Source: Nocardioides houyundeii
GTDB lineage: Bacteria > Actinomycetota > Actinomycetes > Propionibacteriales > Nocardioidaceae
NCBI RefSeq assembly: GCF_002865585.1
Contig: NZ_CP025581.1
Coordinates: forward strand, 186,001-250,000
Length of the DNA stretch: 64,000 nucleotides
Direction of reading: 5' to 3'
Shown: piece after piece, positions 1 to 10,570 of the stretch
How the letters are laid out: the number at the start of each line of letters is the position of its first letter
Position numbering within the stretch: position 1 is the stretch's first letter
Notes under the pieces: model-generated
Seen by the model: the letters and a program-made list of their open reading frames with translations, nothing else
Databases searched by the model: none
What the model was told of the DNA's origin: nothing
Translations under genes and position numbers: made by a program

Positions 1-434
1 GCCGGCAGCACGATGTTGAGGGCCTCCAGGGTGGACAGGTCGTCCTCGGTCAGCTCCCGGCCCGCCCGGCCGCAGAGCTCGGCGCGGGTCATCTCCACCG
101 GCATCTCGGCCATCCACGGGGCGAGCATGGTGCGGTGCAGCGCGACGTCCTCGGCGCTGGCGTCGGCCGGGATGCCCGCGACGTACCGCTCGATGGCGGC
201 CAGGGTGAACCCGTGGCTCTGCAGCTCCTGGACCAGCTCCAGCCGCGCGACGTGGTCGGCGGAGTAGTAGCCGGAACGGCCGCGCCGGATCGGCGGCGGC
301 ACCAGGCCCTTGGTGGTGTAGAAGCGGATGTTGCGCACGCTCATGCCGACCCGGGCCGTGAGCTCGTCGAGGGTGAGCAGGCCGCGGGCGGCGTCGGCGG
401 CCACCGCAGCGGTCTCGTGCATCGGTTCTGCCAC
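1..434 (-). CDS. MerR-family transcriptional regulator, 3' end missing
   Basis: The C-terminus lies beyond the left edge. The N-terminal half of the visible protein is a MerR-type winged helix: a helix-turn-helix starting LLTLDELTARVGMSVRNIRF, then the wing with RRGRSGYYSADHVARLELV. The GTG start at 434 has a GGAGG ribosome site five bases upstream; an ATG four codons later (422) is an alternative. The gene diverges from the thiolase/hydratase pair at 609–4070, and the shared intergenic region holds a dyad inside a promoter with a long spacer, the arrangement MerR proteins act on. It probably controls that beta-oxidation pair. The ligand-binding part is only partly visible, so the inducer (perhaps an acyl-CoA) is a guess. 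Confidence 0.85.
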   Translation of the reverse strand, partial: MAEPMHETAAVAADAARGLLTLDELTARVGMSVRNIRFYTTKGLVPPPIRRGRSGYYSADHVARLELVQELQSHGFTLAAIERYVAGIPADASAEDVALHRTMLAPWMAEMPVEMTRAELCGRAGRELTEDDLSTLEALNIVLP

Positions 435-520
435 GTCGCCTCCGTCCTCCTGCTCTGCTCCGCGCCTGCTCCGGGACCTGGACCGCTGCGTGGTGGTCCC
501 GATCACATCCGCAAGACTGC

Positions 521-552
521 TTGACGATTGTGACAGTAATAATGTCACAATC
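521..552 (+). promoter_or_regulatory. MerR-type promoter and operator of the fadA–fadB pair
   Basis: A -35 box TTGACG (521–526) and a -10 box CACAAT (546–551) are separated by 19 bp, two more than normal. A perfect dyad, GATTGTGACA (526–535) and TGTCACAATC (543–552) around a 7-nt centre, fills this spacer. An over-long spacer occupied by a dyad is the hallmark of promoters that MerR proteins untwist to activate. Transcription would start near 558, leaving a leader of about 50 nt before the thiolase start at 609. Confidence 0.6.
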
Positions 553-608
553 GAGGGAGCACCCGCGTCAGCGCGACGCGACCCCGCACGTCACACCCAA
601 GGACGGTC

Positions 609-1820
<1,212 letters not shown>

Positions 1821-1838
1821 GAAGGGACCACCACACAC

Positions 1839-4070
<2,232 letters not shown>

Positions 4071-4091
4071 CCCCTGCCGCCCGGCGCCATC

Positions 4092-4166
4092 CATGTAACG
4101 CCCGGTTAGACGCACTTGCACCCCCCGTCTACGGGGGCGGAAGTGTGTAAAACCGGGCGTTACATG
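4092..4166. repeat. 75-nt palindrome with perfect 16-bp outer arms
   Basis: The outer arms CATGTAACGCCCGGTT (4092–4107) and AACCGGGCGTTACATG (4151–4166) are exact inverted copies. Pairing continues inward imperfectly through CACTT/AAGTG and CCCCCGT/ACGGGGG, so most of the 120-nt gap between the fadB stop and the ABC transporter start can fold into one long hairpin. No T-run follows. It could end fadAB transcripts, act as an operator for the transporter (its right arm covers the region just upstream of that gene's -10 box), or be a small dispersed repeat. I saw no second copy in the window. Confidence 0.7.
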
Positions 4167-4177
4167 CGTTCAGCGGC

Positions 4178-4183
4178 CAGAAT
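4178..4183 (+). promoter_or_regulatory. -10 box of a leaderless transcript (ABC transporter)
   Basis: CAGAAT is followed by six bases and then the GTG start at 4190. There is no ribosome site, so transcription probably begins at the start codon. Confidence 0.4.
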
Positions 4184-4189
4184 CAGCGG

Positions 4190-4933
4190 GTGACCCCGCC
4201 CGAGCCCACAGCCCCCCGGCCAGCCGTCGCCGTCGCGGACCTGCACGTCAGGTTCGGCGAGGTGGAGGCGGTCACCGGCGTCTCGCTCCAGGCGTACGCC
4301 GGCCAGGCGACCGCGCTGCTCGGGCGCAACGGCGCCGGCAAGTCGACCACCATGCGGGTGCTGGCCGGCGTGGTGCCGCCCACCTCGGGCAGCGTGCTGG
4401 TGGCCGGTCACGACGTGGCCCGCGACGCGCTGTCGGTCAAGCGGCGAGTGGGCTACTGCCCAGACGTCGGGGGCCTGGTGCCCCGCGCCACGCCGTGGGA
4501 GCACCTGCAGCTCGCGGCCCGGCTGCGCCGGATGCCCGAGCAGGGTGCCGAGGGCTGGGAGCCGCGCGCCCGGGAGATGCTCGAGCGGTTCGAGCTCGGC
4601 GACGTGGCGCACCGGGTCACCGCCGGGTTCTCCCACGGCATGGGTCGCCGGCTCTCGGTCATCCTGGCCGCCTTCCACCGCCCCGACGTACTGCTGCTGG
4701 ACGAGCCCTTCGACGGGGTCGACCCGATCGGCGTGGAGGCCACCTTCGAGGTGGTGGCCGACGCCCGCGCCCGGGGCGCCTGCGTGCTGCTCTCCACCCA
4801 CCTGCGCGAGCTGGCCATCGGCACCTGCAGCTCCGCCCTGGTGCTGCGCGGTGGCGCCCAGGTGGCAGACCTCGACGCCGACGAGCTCTCCGGGGAGGCC
4901 GGGGCCAGTGCCTACCGCGCCCTCCTCGACTGA
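4190..4933 (+). CDS. ABC transporter ATP-binding protein
   Basis: A 247-residue ATPase subunit. The Walker A motif GRNGAGKST is at residues 45–53, the signature region FSHGMGRRL starts at 147 (the degenerate signature often seen in ABC-2-type exporters) and Walker B LLLDEP is at 168–173, followed by FDGVDP. A switch histidine sits in LLSTHLREL. It begins with GTG and ends one base before the membrane subunit, so the two form one exporter. The substrate cannot be inferred. The long palindrome immediately upstream may control it. Confidence 0.92.
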   Translation: MTPPEPTAPRPAVAVADLHVRFGEVEAVTGVSLQAYAGQATALLGRNGAGKSTTMRVLAGVVPPTSGSVLVAGHDVARDALSVKRRVGYCPDVGGLVPRATPWEHLQLAARLRRMPEQGAEGWEPRAREMLERFELGDVAHRVTAGFSHGMGRRLSVILAAFHRPDVLLLDEPFDGVDPIGVEATFEVVADARARGACVLLSTHLRELAIGTCSSALVLRGGAQVADLDADELSGEAGASAYRALLD

Positions 4934-4934
4934 G

Positions 4935-6458
4935 GTGTCGACCCGGGCCCGGCTGGCCGAGCTCTGCTGGGCGCCCGTGGTCGACACCGCGCACCTGCTC
5001 CGCTTCCGCTCCGCCTCGGTACGCCGTCCCCTCGCGCGCCGCATCGGCTGGTCGGTGCTGCTGCTGATCACCCTGGGGGCCGCCACGCTGCCGGCCCTGG
5101 CGCCGTCCGCCGGCGGCGGGGGCCGGGCGTTCGACACGTTGCTGCTGCTGCCCAGCCTGATGGCCGGGTTCCTGCTGCTGGCCATCGTCTCGGCCGTGGC
5201 CAGCGGCGGCGGCCGCGAGCTGCTCGCGCACGAGCACGCGGTGGCGTTCCCGGTGAGCCCGACCACCGACCACCTCGGGGCGCTGCTGATGGCCCCCCTC
5301 AACATCGCCTGGCTGCTCCAGGCCTGGTTCCTGCTGGGAGCCGCCGCGTTCGGCCAGGGTCTCTCCGGACTGCTCGGGCTCCAGGTCGTGATGGTGCTGT
5401 GGCTGCTGGTCGCCACCACCGCGGCGCAGGCGGTCGCCTGGACGATGGAGGCGATCCGGCGGCGCAGGCACGGGGTGGCCGCCTTCCGGACGATCAGCGG
5501 GGTAGTCGGTGCCGGGGCGGTGTGGCTGCAGCTCTCGGGCAACCTGGGCGCCTTCCTGGACGCCGTCCCGACCCTGTACCTGCTGGTCGCGGCCCGCTCG
5601 GGTCTCGGGGTCGACTGGGCGGGCGCGGTGGCGGTGGAGCTGCTGCTGACCCTGGGCGCCGTGGTGCTGGGGGCCTGGCCGGCCCACCTCGCCGCGCGGC
5701 GGCTCGCCCGGGACGAGCTGAAGGCGGAGAGCAACGTGCACCCGGCTCGGGCGCTGCCGCGGTCGGCGTTCGCGATGCTGGTGCGGATCGACCGGGCGTC
5801 GGTGTGGCGGGCGGTGCCGATGCGCCGGGGGTTGGCGGTGCTGGCGCTGGGACCCGGGCTGGTCGCGGTGGCCGGGGCCATGACCTGGGACACCGTGACG
5901 ATCCTGCCTGGCCTGGTGGTCAGCGGCGGGGTGCTGCTCTTCGGGGTCAACGCCTGGTCGCTGGATGGTCGCGGGGGCCTGTGGCGCGAGAGCCTGCCGG
6001 TGGACGCGGCGTCGGTGTTCCGAGCCCGCAGCGCGGTGATGGCCGAGTGGCTGCTCGCCGCGGCCCTGGTCACGGTGGTGCTCGCCTCGCTGCGGGCGGG
6101 CGTCCCGACGGCCTCGGAGCTGACGGCGCTGGTGGTCACGGTGCTGGTGGTCACGGTGCAGGTGGTGGCGGTGGCGATGACCTGGTCCTCGCGGCGCCCG
6201 TTCGCGGTCAACCTGCGCTCGGCGCGCGCCACCCCGGCTCCGCCGATCGTGATGGTCGGCTACTCGGCTCGGTTGGCGACAAGCACCACACTGACTGCCA
6301 TGGTGTTCTCCACGCTCTCCCAGGCGGCTCCGTGGTGGGTCGTCGCCGCGGTCGCGGTTCCGTTCCTCAGCTGGTCGACGGTGCGGTGGTGCCGGGCCTC
6401 GCGGGTGTGGCAGGACCCGGCGGCCCGGGCGGTCGTGGTCACCACGGTGGCCGCCTGA
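4935..6458 (+). CDS. ABC transporter membrane subunit
   Basis: A 507-residue, very hydrophobic protein with many predicted membrane segments, for example around LLLITLGAATLPALAP, LLLPSLMAGFLLLAIVSAVA and VVMVLWLLVATTAAQAVA. I placed the start at the GTG at 4935, one base after the ATPase stop; the frame stays open further upstream but there it is the shadow of the ATPase gene. The pairing with the preceding ATPase defines it as the permease. I recognise no specific substrate family. The downstream phosphatase start overlaps its stop by one base (TGATG), so all three genes are likely cotranscribed. Confidence 0.85.
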   Translation: MSTRARLAELCWAPVVDTAHLLRFRSASVRRPLARRIGWSVLLLITLGAATLPALAPSAGGGGRAFDTLLLLPSLMAGFLLLAIVSAVASGGGRELLAHEHAVAFPVSPTTDHLGALLMAPLNIAWLLQAWFLLGAAAFGQGLSGLLGLQVVMVLWLLVATTAAQAVAWTMEAIRRRRHGVAAFRTISGVVGAGAVWLQLSGNLGAFLDAVPTLYLLVAARSGLGVDWAGAVAVELLLTLGAVVLGAWPAHLAARRLARDELKAESNVHPARALPRSAFAMLVRIDRASVWRAVPMRRGLAVLALGPGLVAVAGAMTWDTVTILPGLVVSGGVLLFGVNAWSLDGRGGLWRESLPVDAASVFRARSAVMAEWLLAAALVTVVLASLRAGVPTASELTALVVTVLVVTVQVVAVAMTWSSRRPFAVNLRSARATPAPPIVMVGYSARLATSTTLTAMVFSTLSQAAPWWVVAAVAVPFLSWSTVRWCRASRVWQDPAARAVVVTTVAA

Positions 6459-7090
6459 TGGGGCAGGTGCTGCTGGTGCGCCACGGCCAGGCCTCCTGGG
6501 GGGCCGCGGACTACGACGTGCTGTCCGAGACCGGCCGCCGGCAGGCGGAGGTGGTCGGGCGTGCCCTGGCCGACCTGGCTCCCGACGTCGTGGTGCACGG
6601 CGCCATGGCCCGGCAGCGGGACACCGCCCAGCTCGCAGCCGCTGCCGCTGGGTGGTCGGCACCCCTGGTCGTCGACGCCCGGTGGGACGAGATGGACCAC
6701 CTGGCGATGCTGGACCGGCAGCCGGCCGAGCACACCGGCGAGCCTGACCGCCGGCAGTTCCAGGCCTGGTTCGAGGCGGCCACCCAGCGGTGGACGTCGG
6801 GGGAGCACGACGACACCTACGACGAGTCGTTCCCGGCGTTCCGGGAGCGGGTGCTGGCCGGTCTGGCCGCCCTGACCGAGGCCGGGACGGCGGTGGTGTT
6901 CACCTCCGGAGGTCCGGTGGCGGCTGCGGCGACCCGCCTCATGGAGGCCGGCACCGCGACGTACGTCCGACTGGCGCCGGTGGTGGTCAACACCTCGGTC
7001 ACCCGGATCGTGAGCGGGCGCCGTGGGCTGAGCCTGGTCTCGTTCAACGAGCACCAGCACGTGCCGCGCGACCTGCGGACCTATCGCTAG
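6458..7090 (+). CDS. histidine phosphatase family protein (phosphoglycerate-mutase fold)
   Basis: A 210-residue protein with the N-terminal catalytic motif LVRHGQASWG; His9 would be the phosphorylated residue. The second half of the active site, normally SHG in this superfamily, reads FTSGGPV with Ser150 where the second histidine is expected. That could mean an altered catalytic centre or a subfamily that uses another residue. The ATG overlaps the permease stop by one base. Its stop TAG overlaps the stop of the convergent lipoprotein gene. Substrate unknown. Confidence 0.85.
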   Translation: MGQVLLVRHGQASWGAADYDVLSETGRRQAEVVGRALADLAPDVVVHGAMARQRDTAQLAAAAAGWSAPLVVDARWDEMDHLAMLDRQPAEHTGEPDRRQFQAWFEAATQRWTSGEHDDTYDESFPAFRERVLAGLAALTEAGTAVVFTSGGPVAAAATRLMEAGTATYVRLAPVVVNTSVTRIVSGRRGLSLVSFNEHQHVPRDLRTYR

Positions 7091-7637
7091 CCCAGCACCT
7101 GGGACTGCGCGAGGCAGTAGGCCTCCGCCGCGCGGAGCTCGCGCCAGGCGGGGGACTTGAAGTTGCGGATCAGGGCGGCGCGGGTCGCCTGCTTGGCCCG
7201 AGCCTCGCCGATGCGCCGGCCGAAGCAGGTGCTGTAGGTGAGGATGTCGAGCTGGTTGTTGGTCGCGAAGGCCTGGGCACGGCTGGCCAGCTTGATGTAG
7301 CTGGTGCACGCGAACTGGGAGTCGGCCCACAGGGTCGCCATCCGCTTGGGGACCCGGGGCACGAAGCCGTCGGCCTTCTCCGGAGAGAGCACGTCGGCCT
7401 CGACCAGCTCCTCCTCGCTGACCTGGGCCAGCACCTTGTCGGCGAAGCACTGGCCCTCGGCGATGTCCTCCTCGGTGGCGTAGGCGCCGACCACGAAGCT
7501 CACCAGTTGGTCGCGCACGCTGGGTGGCTCTGCGGGGCCCCCTCGCCACTGGGGTTGGCATCGCTGCTCGCGCAGGCGGTGATCAGCGTGGCGGACGCGA
7601 TCAGCGTCGCGGCAGTCGTGAGCGCTCTCCGAAACAT
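7087..7637 (-). pseudogene. putative lipoprotein with an apparent one-base frameshift
   Basis: Reading from an ATG at 7637 gives a clear lipoprotein signal: MFRRALTTAAT, a hydrophobic stretch, then LITAC with the lipidated Cys22. This frame stops after 45 codons, at 7500. The rest of the protein, about 140 residues with an open reading frame and cysteines (GQCFADKV, FACTSYIK, YSTCFGRRI), continues in another frame to 7087. The total span is one base short of a multiple of three, and the junction lies at a G4C5 run (7534–7542), so a single missing base explains it. I do not recognise the domain. It may be a true pseudogene or a sequencing error. Confidence 0.7.
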
Positions 7638-7704
7638 GGTCGGCTCCCATCGACTCATGGTTCTCCCTCAAGCACCGCGCGTTGTGAGCCGCGACACTCC
7701 TCCA

Positions 7705-7755
7705 GGTAGGGACGCTACCCGACCGTAGCCATGGCAGCCATGCCCGAAATTCGGT
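7705..7755. repeat. cluster of short perfect dyads between two minus-strand genes
   Basis: Four dyads lie close together: GGTAG/CTACC (7705–7719), GCTAC/GTAGC (7714–7729), CATGGC-A-GCCATG (7730–7742) and CCGAA-A-TTCGG (7745–7755). They sit between the end of the SDR gene and the start of the lipoprotein gene, both on the minus strand. They may terminate the SDR transcript or bind a regulator of the lipoprotein. Confidence 0.45.
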
Positions 7756-7773
7756 AGGGCCGCCAGGGTCGGG

Positions 7774-8556
7774 CTAGACGAGCTTGCGGAAGAGCGGCAG
7801 GGGCGCGTGCTTGATCAGCACCGACATCGGCCCCCAGGGCACCCGGGGGACGGCGGTGGAGGGGCGTTCGGCCTCGATCGCCCGCACCATCGAGCGGACC
7901 CCGCGCCGGGTCGAGGCCATCAGCGGCGGCGGGGTGGCGGACGGGCCCGTCTGGTTCATCTCCGAGGCGATGTAGCCGGGGTAGATGACCGAGACCTTGA
8001 TGGCCGACCCGTGCAGCTCCGCCCGCAGGCCCTCCGCCAGGTGCGCCACCCCGGCCTTGGTGGCGGCGTAGGTGGCCATGGACTTGGGCATGCCGCGCAC
8101 CGCGGAGATGCTGGAGATCATCACCAGGTGCCCGTGCTCCTGGGCCCGGAAGATCTCCATGGCCGCCTCGGTCTGGGCGAGCGCGCCGACGAAGTTGGTC
8201 ATCGCGGTCTCGCGGTTGGCGTCGAACCGGCCGGTGCCCAGCGGGGCGCCCTTGCCGAGGCCGGCGTTGACGATCACCCGGTCCAGGGTCCGCCCCTCGG
8301 CGGTGAGCTCCTCGGCGAAGCTGCCGAAGACCTCGAAGACCCGGTCGTGGTCGTTGACGTCGAGCGCCCGGATCGAGACCGGGTGCCCGGGGTGGGCGGC
8401 CTGGATGTCGGCGCGCAGCTCCTCCAGCCGGTCGGTACGCCGGGCGCAGAGCGCGAGCGCGTGGCCGGCGTCGGCGAACTGACGGGCCATCTCAGCCCCC
8501 AGCCCGCTGCTGGCGCCGGTGATCAGGATGGTCTTGCGGGGGGACGGCTGAGTCAT
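7774..8556 (-). CDS. short-chain dehydrogenase/reductase
   Basis: A classical SDR of about 260 residues that uses NAD(P)H on an unknown alcohol or ketone. The cofactor motif TGASSGLG is at residues 13–20, NAG appears as VIVNAGLGKG, and the catalytic Ser/Tyr/Lys set appears as SSISAVRG followed by Tyr163 and Lys167 in YAATKAG. I chose the ATG at 8556 over the in-frame ATG at 8586 because a TACACT -10 box ends six bases before it, as in other leaderless genes here, and because the cofactor motif then lies at the usual distance from the N-terminus. Confidence 0.9.
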   Translation of the reverse strand: MTQPSPRKTILITGASSGLGAEMARQFADAGHALALCARRTDRLEELRADIQAAHPGHPVSIRALDVNDHDRVFEVFGSFAEELTAEGRTLDRVIVNAGLGKGAPLGTGRFDANRETAMTNFVGALAQTEAAMEIFRAQEHGHLVMISSISAVRGMPKSMATYAATKAGVAHLAEGLRAELHGSAIKVSVIYPGYIASEMNQTGPSATPPPLMASTRRGVRSMVRAIEAERPSTAVPRVPWGPMSVLIKHAPLPLFRKLV

Positions 8557-8562
8557 GGCCGG

Positions 8563-8568
8563 AGTGTA
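8563..8568 (-). promoter_or_regulatory. -10 box of a leaderless transcript (SDR)
   Basis: On the minus strand TACACT is followed by six bases and the ATG at 8556. It decides the SDR start. Confidence 0.45.
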
Positions 8569-8587
8569 GGACTCGTCTCGGCCCATC

Positions 8588-9019
8588 TCAGCGGAGCCGC
8601 TGGTGGATGTCCTCGCTCATCCGCACGATCGCGACGTAGAACTCCAGCGTCATCCGGATGAAGCACAGGTAGAGCAGGAACATGAAGGCGCCGACCACGA
8701 GGAAGAGCAGGCCCACGGCGGGGGAGTCGGAGACGAAGCCGGCGATGGTGAAGAAGAGCCAGGTCAGGCCCAGGCCGATCACCGACAGGATGTAGACCAG
8801 CTTGACGACCATCGGCGTGATGAAGCTGCTGAAGGAGAAGTCGAAGAGGCTGCCGAAGAACCCCTTGCGCGACGGGCCCTGCGGGCCGCCGGGGTAGCCG
8901 GCGGGTTCGCCGTAGCCCTGGGTGTAGGGGTTGGTCTCGCCGGGACCCCCGGGGGGCTGGGCGCCGTAGGGATTGGTCTGGCCGTACGGGTCCTGCGGCG
9001 GGTTGCCGTAGTTGGACAT
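8588..9019 (-). CDS. DUF4282 membrane protein
   Basis: A 143-residue protein. The first 50 residues are a Pro/Gly/Tyr/Gln-rich cytoplasmic tail with repeated NPYGQ-like blocks. Two membrane segments follow: VVKLVYILSVIGLGLTWLFF and AVGLLFLVVGAFMFLLYLCF. The conserved RMTLEFYVAIVRMSEDI end is typical of the DUF4282 family. GAGGGGA precedes the ATG. Function unknown. A TAGGGT box on the minus strand inside the dyad at 9071–9090 could be its promoter. Confidence 0.9.
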   Translation of the reverse strand: MSNYGNPPQDPYGQTNPYGAQPPGGPGETNPYTQGYGEPAGYPGGPQGPSRKGFFGSLFDFSFSSFITPMVVKLVYILSVIGLGLTWLFFTIAGFVSDSPAVGLLFLVVGAFMFLLYLCFIRMTLEFYVAIVRMSEDIHQRLR

Positions 9020-9070
9020 GCTGATTGTTCCCCTCGTCGTGGTCGCGGTCTTGGGAGCCGCGCTGCCTGC

Positions 9071-9090
9071 GGCGTCACCCTAGTGACGCC
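9071..9090. promoter_or_regulatory. perfect 8-bp dyad enclosing a minus-strand -10 box
   Basis: GGCGTCAC (9071–9078) and GTGACGCC (9083–9090) pair exactly around CCTA. Read on the minus strand the centre contains TAGGGT, the preferred -10 sequence in this window, about 55 bases before the DUF4282 start. This looks like an operator on that gene's promoter. Confidence 0.45.
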
Positions 9091-9135
9091 TGGCCCCTAT
9101 GCCCGGCTGGGCGCGGGTAAAACCTGGCGCGTCTC

Positions 9136-9174
9136 TCGACAGGGATCTGCATACTTGGTATACATACCGAGTAT
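9136..9174 (+). promoter_or_regulatory. promoter and operator of the padR–ABC transporter operon
   Basis: A -35 box TCGACA (9136–9141) and a -10 box TATACA (9159–9164) are separated by 17 bp. The -10 box lies within a near-perfect dyad, ATACTTGGTA-TACA-TACCGAGTAT (9151–9174), with nine of ten bases matching. The arms resemble the ATACT/AGTAT palindromes reported for actinobacterial PadR proteins. Occupation would block RNA polymerase, so the operon is probably autorepressed. Confidence 0.6.
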
Positions 9175-9215
9175 CCAGACGCTCCCGGGGCGCGGCGGAT
9201 CGCCAGGAGGCTGAG

Positions 9216-9839
9216 ATGTCAGTGCGCCAAGCCATGCTGGCGCTGCTGGAGCAGGGGCCGAAGTACGGCTACCAGCTCCGTGCGGAGTTCGAGCAGCGGA
9301 CCGGGTCCACCTGGCCGCTCAACATCGGGCAGGTCTACACGACCCTGGCCCGGCTGGAGCGGGACGGACTGGTGGAGGCGGACGCCGCCGACGTCCAGGG
9401 GCACGTGGTCTACCGCGCGACCCCCCGGGGCCGGGACGAGGCCGCGACCTGGTTCACCACGCCGGTGCCCCGCGACCAGCCGCCGCCGCGCGACGAGCTC
9501 GCGATCAAGCTGGCCATCGCGGTCACCCTGCCTGGCGTCGACGTGGGCCAGGTGATCCAGCAGCAGCGCACCGCCACCATGACCGCGCTCCAGGACTACA
9601 CCCGGCTCAAGCGCTCCGGCCGGGCCGCCCGGCCGACCGAGCCCGAGGACCTGGCCTGGAGCCTCGTCGTGGACTCCCTGGTCTTCACCTGTGAGGCGGA
9701 GCTCCGCTGGCTGGACCACTGCGAGGCGCGGCTGCGGCGGGTCGCGGCGGAGCGAGCGGCCGCGCCTGATCAGACCACCTCGGCACCGACCACCTCGGCA
9801 CCGACCACCCAGGCACCGTCCAGCAGGGAGAACCGATGA
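9216..9839 (+). CDS. PadR-family transcriptional regulator
   Basis: A 207-residue PadR repressor: an N-terminal winged helix (LLEQGPKYGYQLRAEFEQRT, then WPLNIGQVYTTLARLERDGL) and a C-terminal helical dimerisation domain. The ATG at 9216 is preceded at ideal distance by CCAGGAGG, which decides the start although the frame is open further upstream. A threonine/proline-rich tail is encoded by three 15-nt tandem units (9774–9818). The stop overlaps the next ATG by four bases, so it is cotranscribed with the ABC genes it presumably represses through the dyad at 9151–9174. Confidence 0.92.
   Translation: MSVRQAMLALLEQGPKYGYQLRAEFEQRTGSTWPLNIGQVYTTLARLERDGLVEADAADVQGHVVYRATPRGRDEAATWFTTPVPRDQPPPRDELAIKLAIAVTLPGVDVGQVIQQQRTATMTALQDYTRLKRSGRAARPTEPEDLAWSLVVDSLVFTCEAELRWLDHCEARLRRVAAERAAAPDQTTSAPTTSAPTTQAPSSRENR
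9774..9818 (+). repeat. three 15-nt tandem units in the 3' end of padR
   Basis: ACCACCTCGGCACCG occurs twice and ACCACCCAGGCACCG once, encoding repeated TTSAP blocks in the regulator's tail. Confidence 0.8.
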
Positions 9840-10570
9840 GCGCCGAACCGATCGTCCGACTTCACGACGTCAGCCGGGTCCACGGCTCCGGCGCGGGGGA
9901 GGTGCATGCGCTGCGCGGCGTCTCCTTCCAGGTCCGTCCCGGCGAGCTCGTCGCGGTGATGGGTCCCTCGGGCTCCGGGAAGTCCACCCTGCTCTCGCTT
10001 GCCGGTGGACTGGACCAGCCCACCTCGGGCACGGTGAGCATCGAGGGCGTCGACCTCGGGTCGCTCAACCAGGCCGGCCGCGCCCGGATCCGGCGTACGT
10101 CGGTGGGCTACGTCTTCCAGGACTTCAACCTGATCCCCGCGCTGACCGCGGAGGAGAACGTGGCACTGCCGCGCGAGCTGGACGGCGTACGTGGCCGGGA
10201 CGCCCGGGAGGCCGCACGCGCCGCGCTGGCCGAGGTGGGGGTGGCCGATCTCGCCGACCGGTTCCCCGACGACATGTCGGGCGGGCAGCAGCAGCGGGTG
10301 GCCATCGCCCGCGCCATCGTGGGCGATCGGCGGCTGATCCTGGCCGACGAGCCCACCGGGGCCCTGGACACCGACACCGGCGAGCAGATCCTGAGGGTGC
10401 TCCGGGACCGTTGCGACGCCGGAGCGGCCGGGGTGCTGGTCACCCACGAGGCGCGGCACGCGGCCTGGGCGGACCGGGTGGTCTTCATCCGCGACGGGGT
10501 CGTGGTCGACGAGGCCGGCGCCGACGACCCCGACGACCTGCTCGAGTCCAGCGCTACCGGAGGACTGTGA
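9836..10570 (+). CDS. ABC transporter ATP-binding protein (MacB/LolD type)
   Basis: A 244-residue ATPase with Walker [10 protein letters not shown] at 43–51, signature [15 protein letters not shown] from residue 147, and Walker B LILADEP at 167–173 followed by TGALD. The sequence around these motifs is typical of the LolD/MacB subgroup, which works with FtsX-like permeases in lipoprotein or drug export and in antimicrobial-peptide resistance. It overlaps PadR by four bases and the permease start by one. Confidence 0.94.
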   Translation: MSAEPIVRLHDVSRVHGSGAGEVHALRGVSFQVRPGELVAVMGPSGSGKSTLLSLAGGLDQPTSGTVSIEGVDLGSLNQAGRARIRRTSVGYVFQDFNLIPALTAEENVALPRELDGVRGRDAREAARAALAEVGVADLADRFPDDMSGGQQQRVAIARAIVGDRRLILADEPTGALDTDTGEQILRVLRDRCDAGAAGVLVTHEARHAAWADRVVFIRDGVVVDEAGADDPDDLLESSATGGL

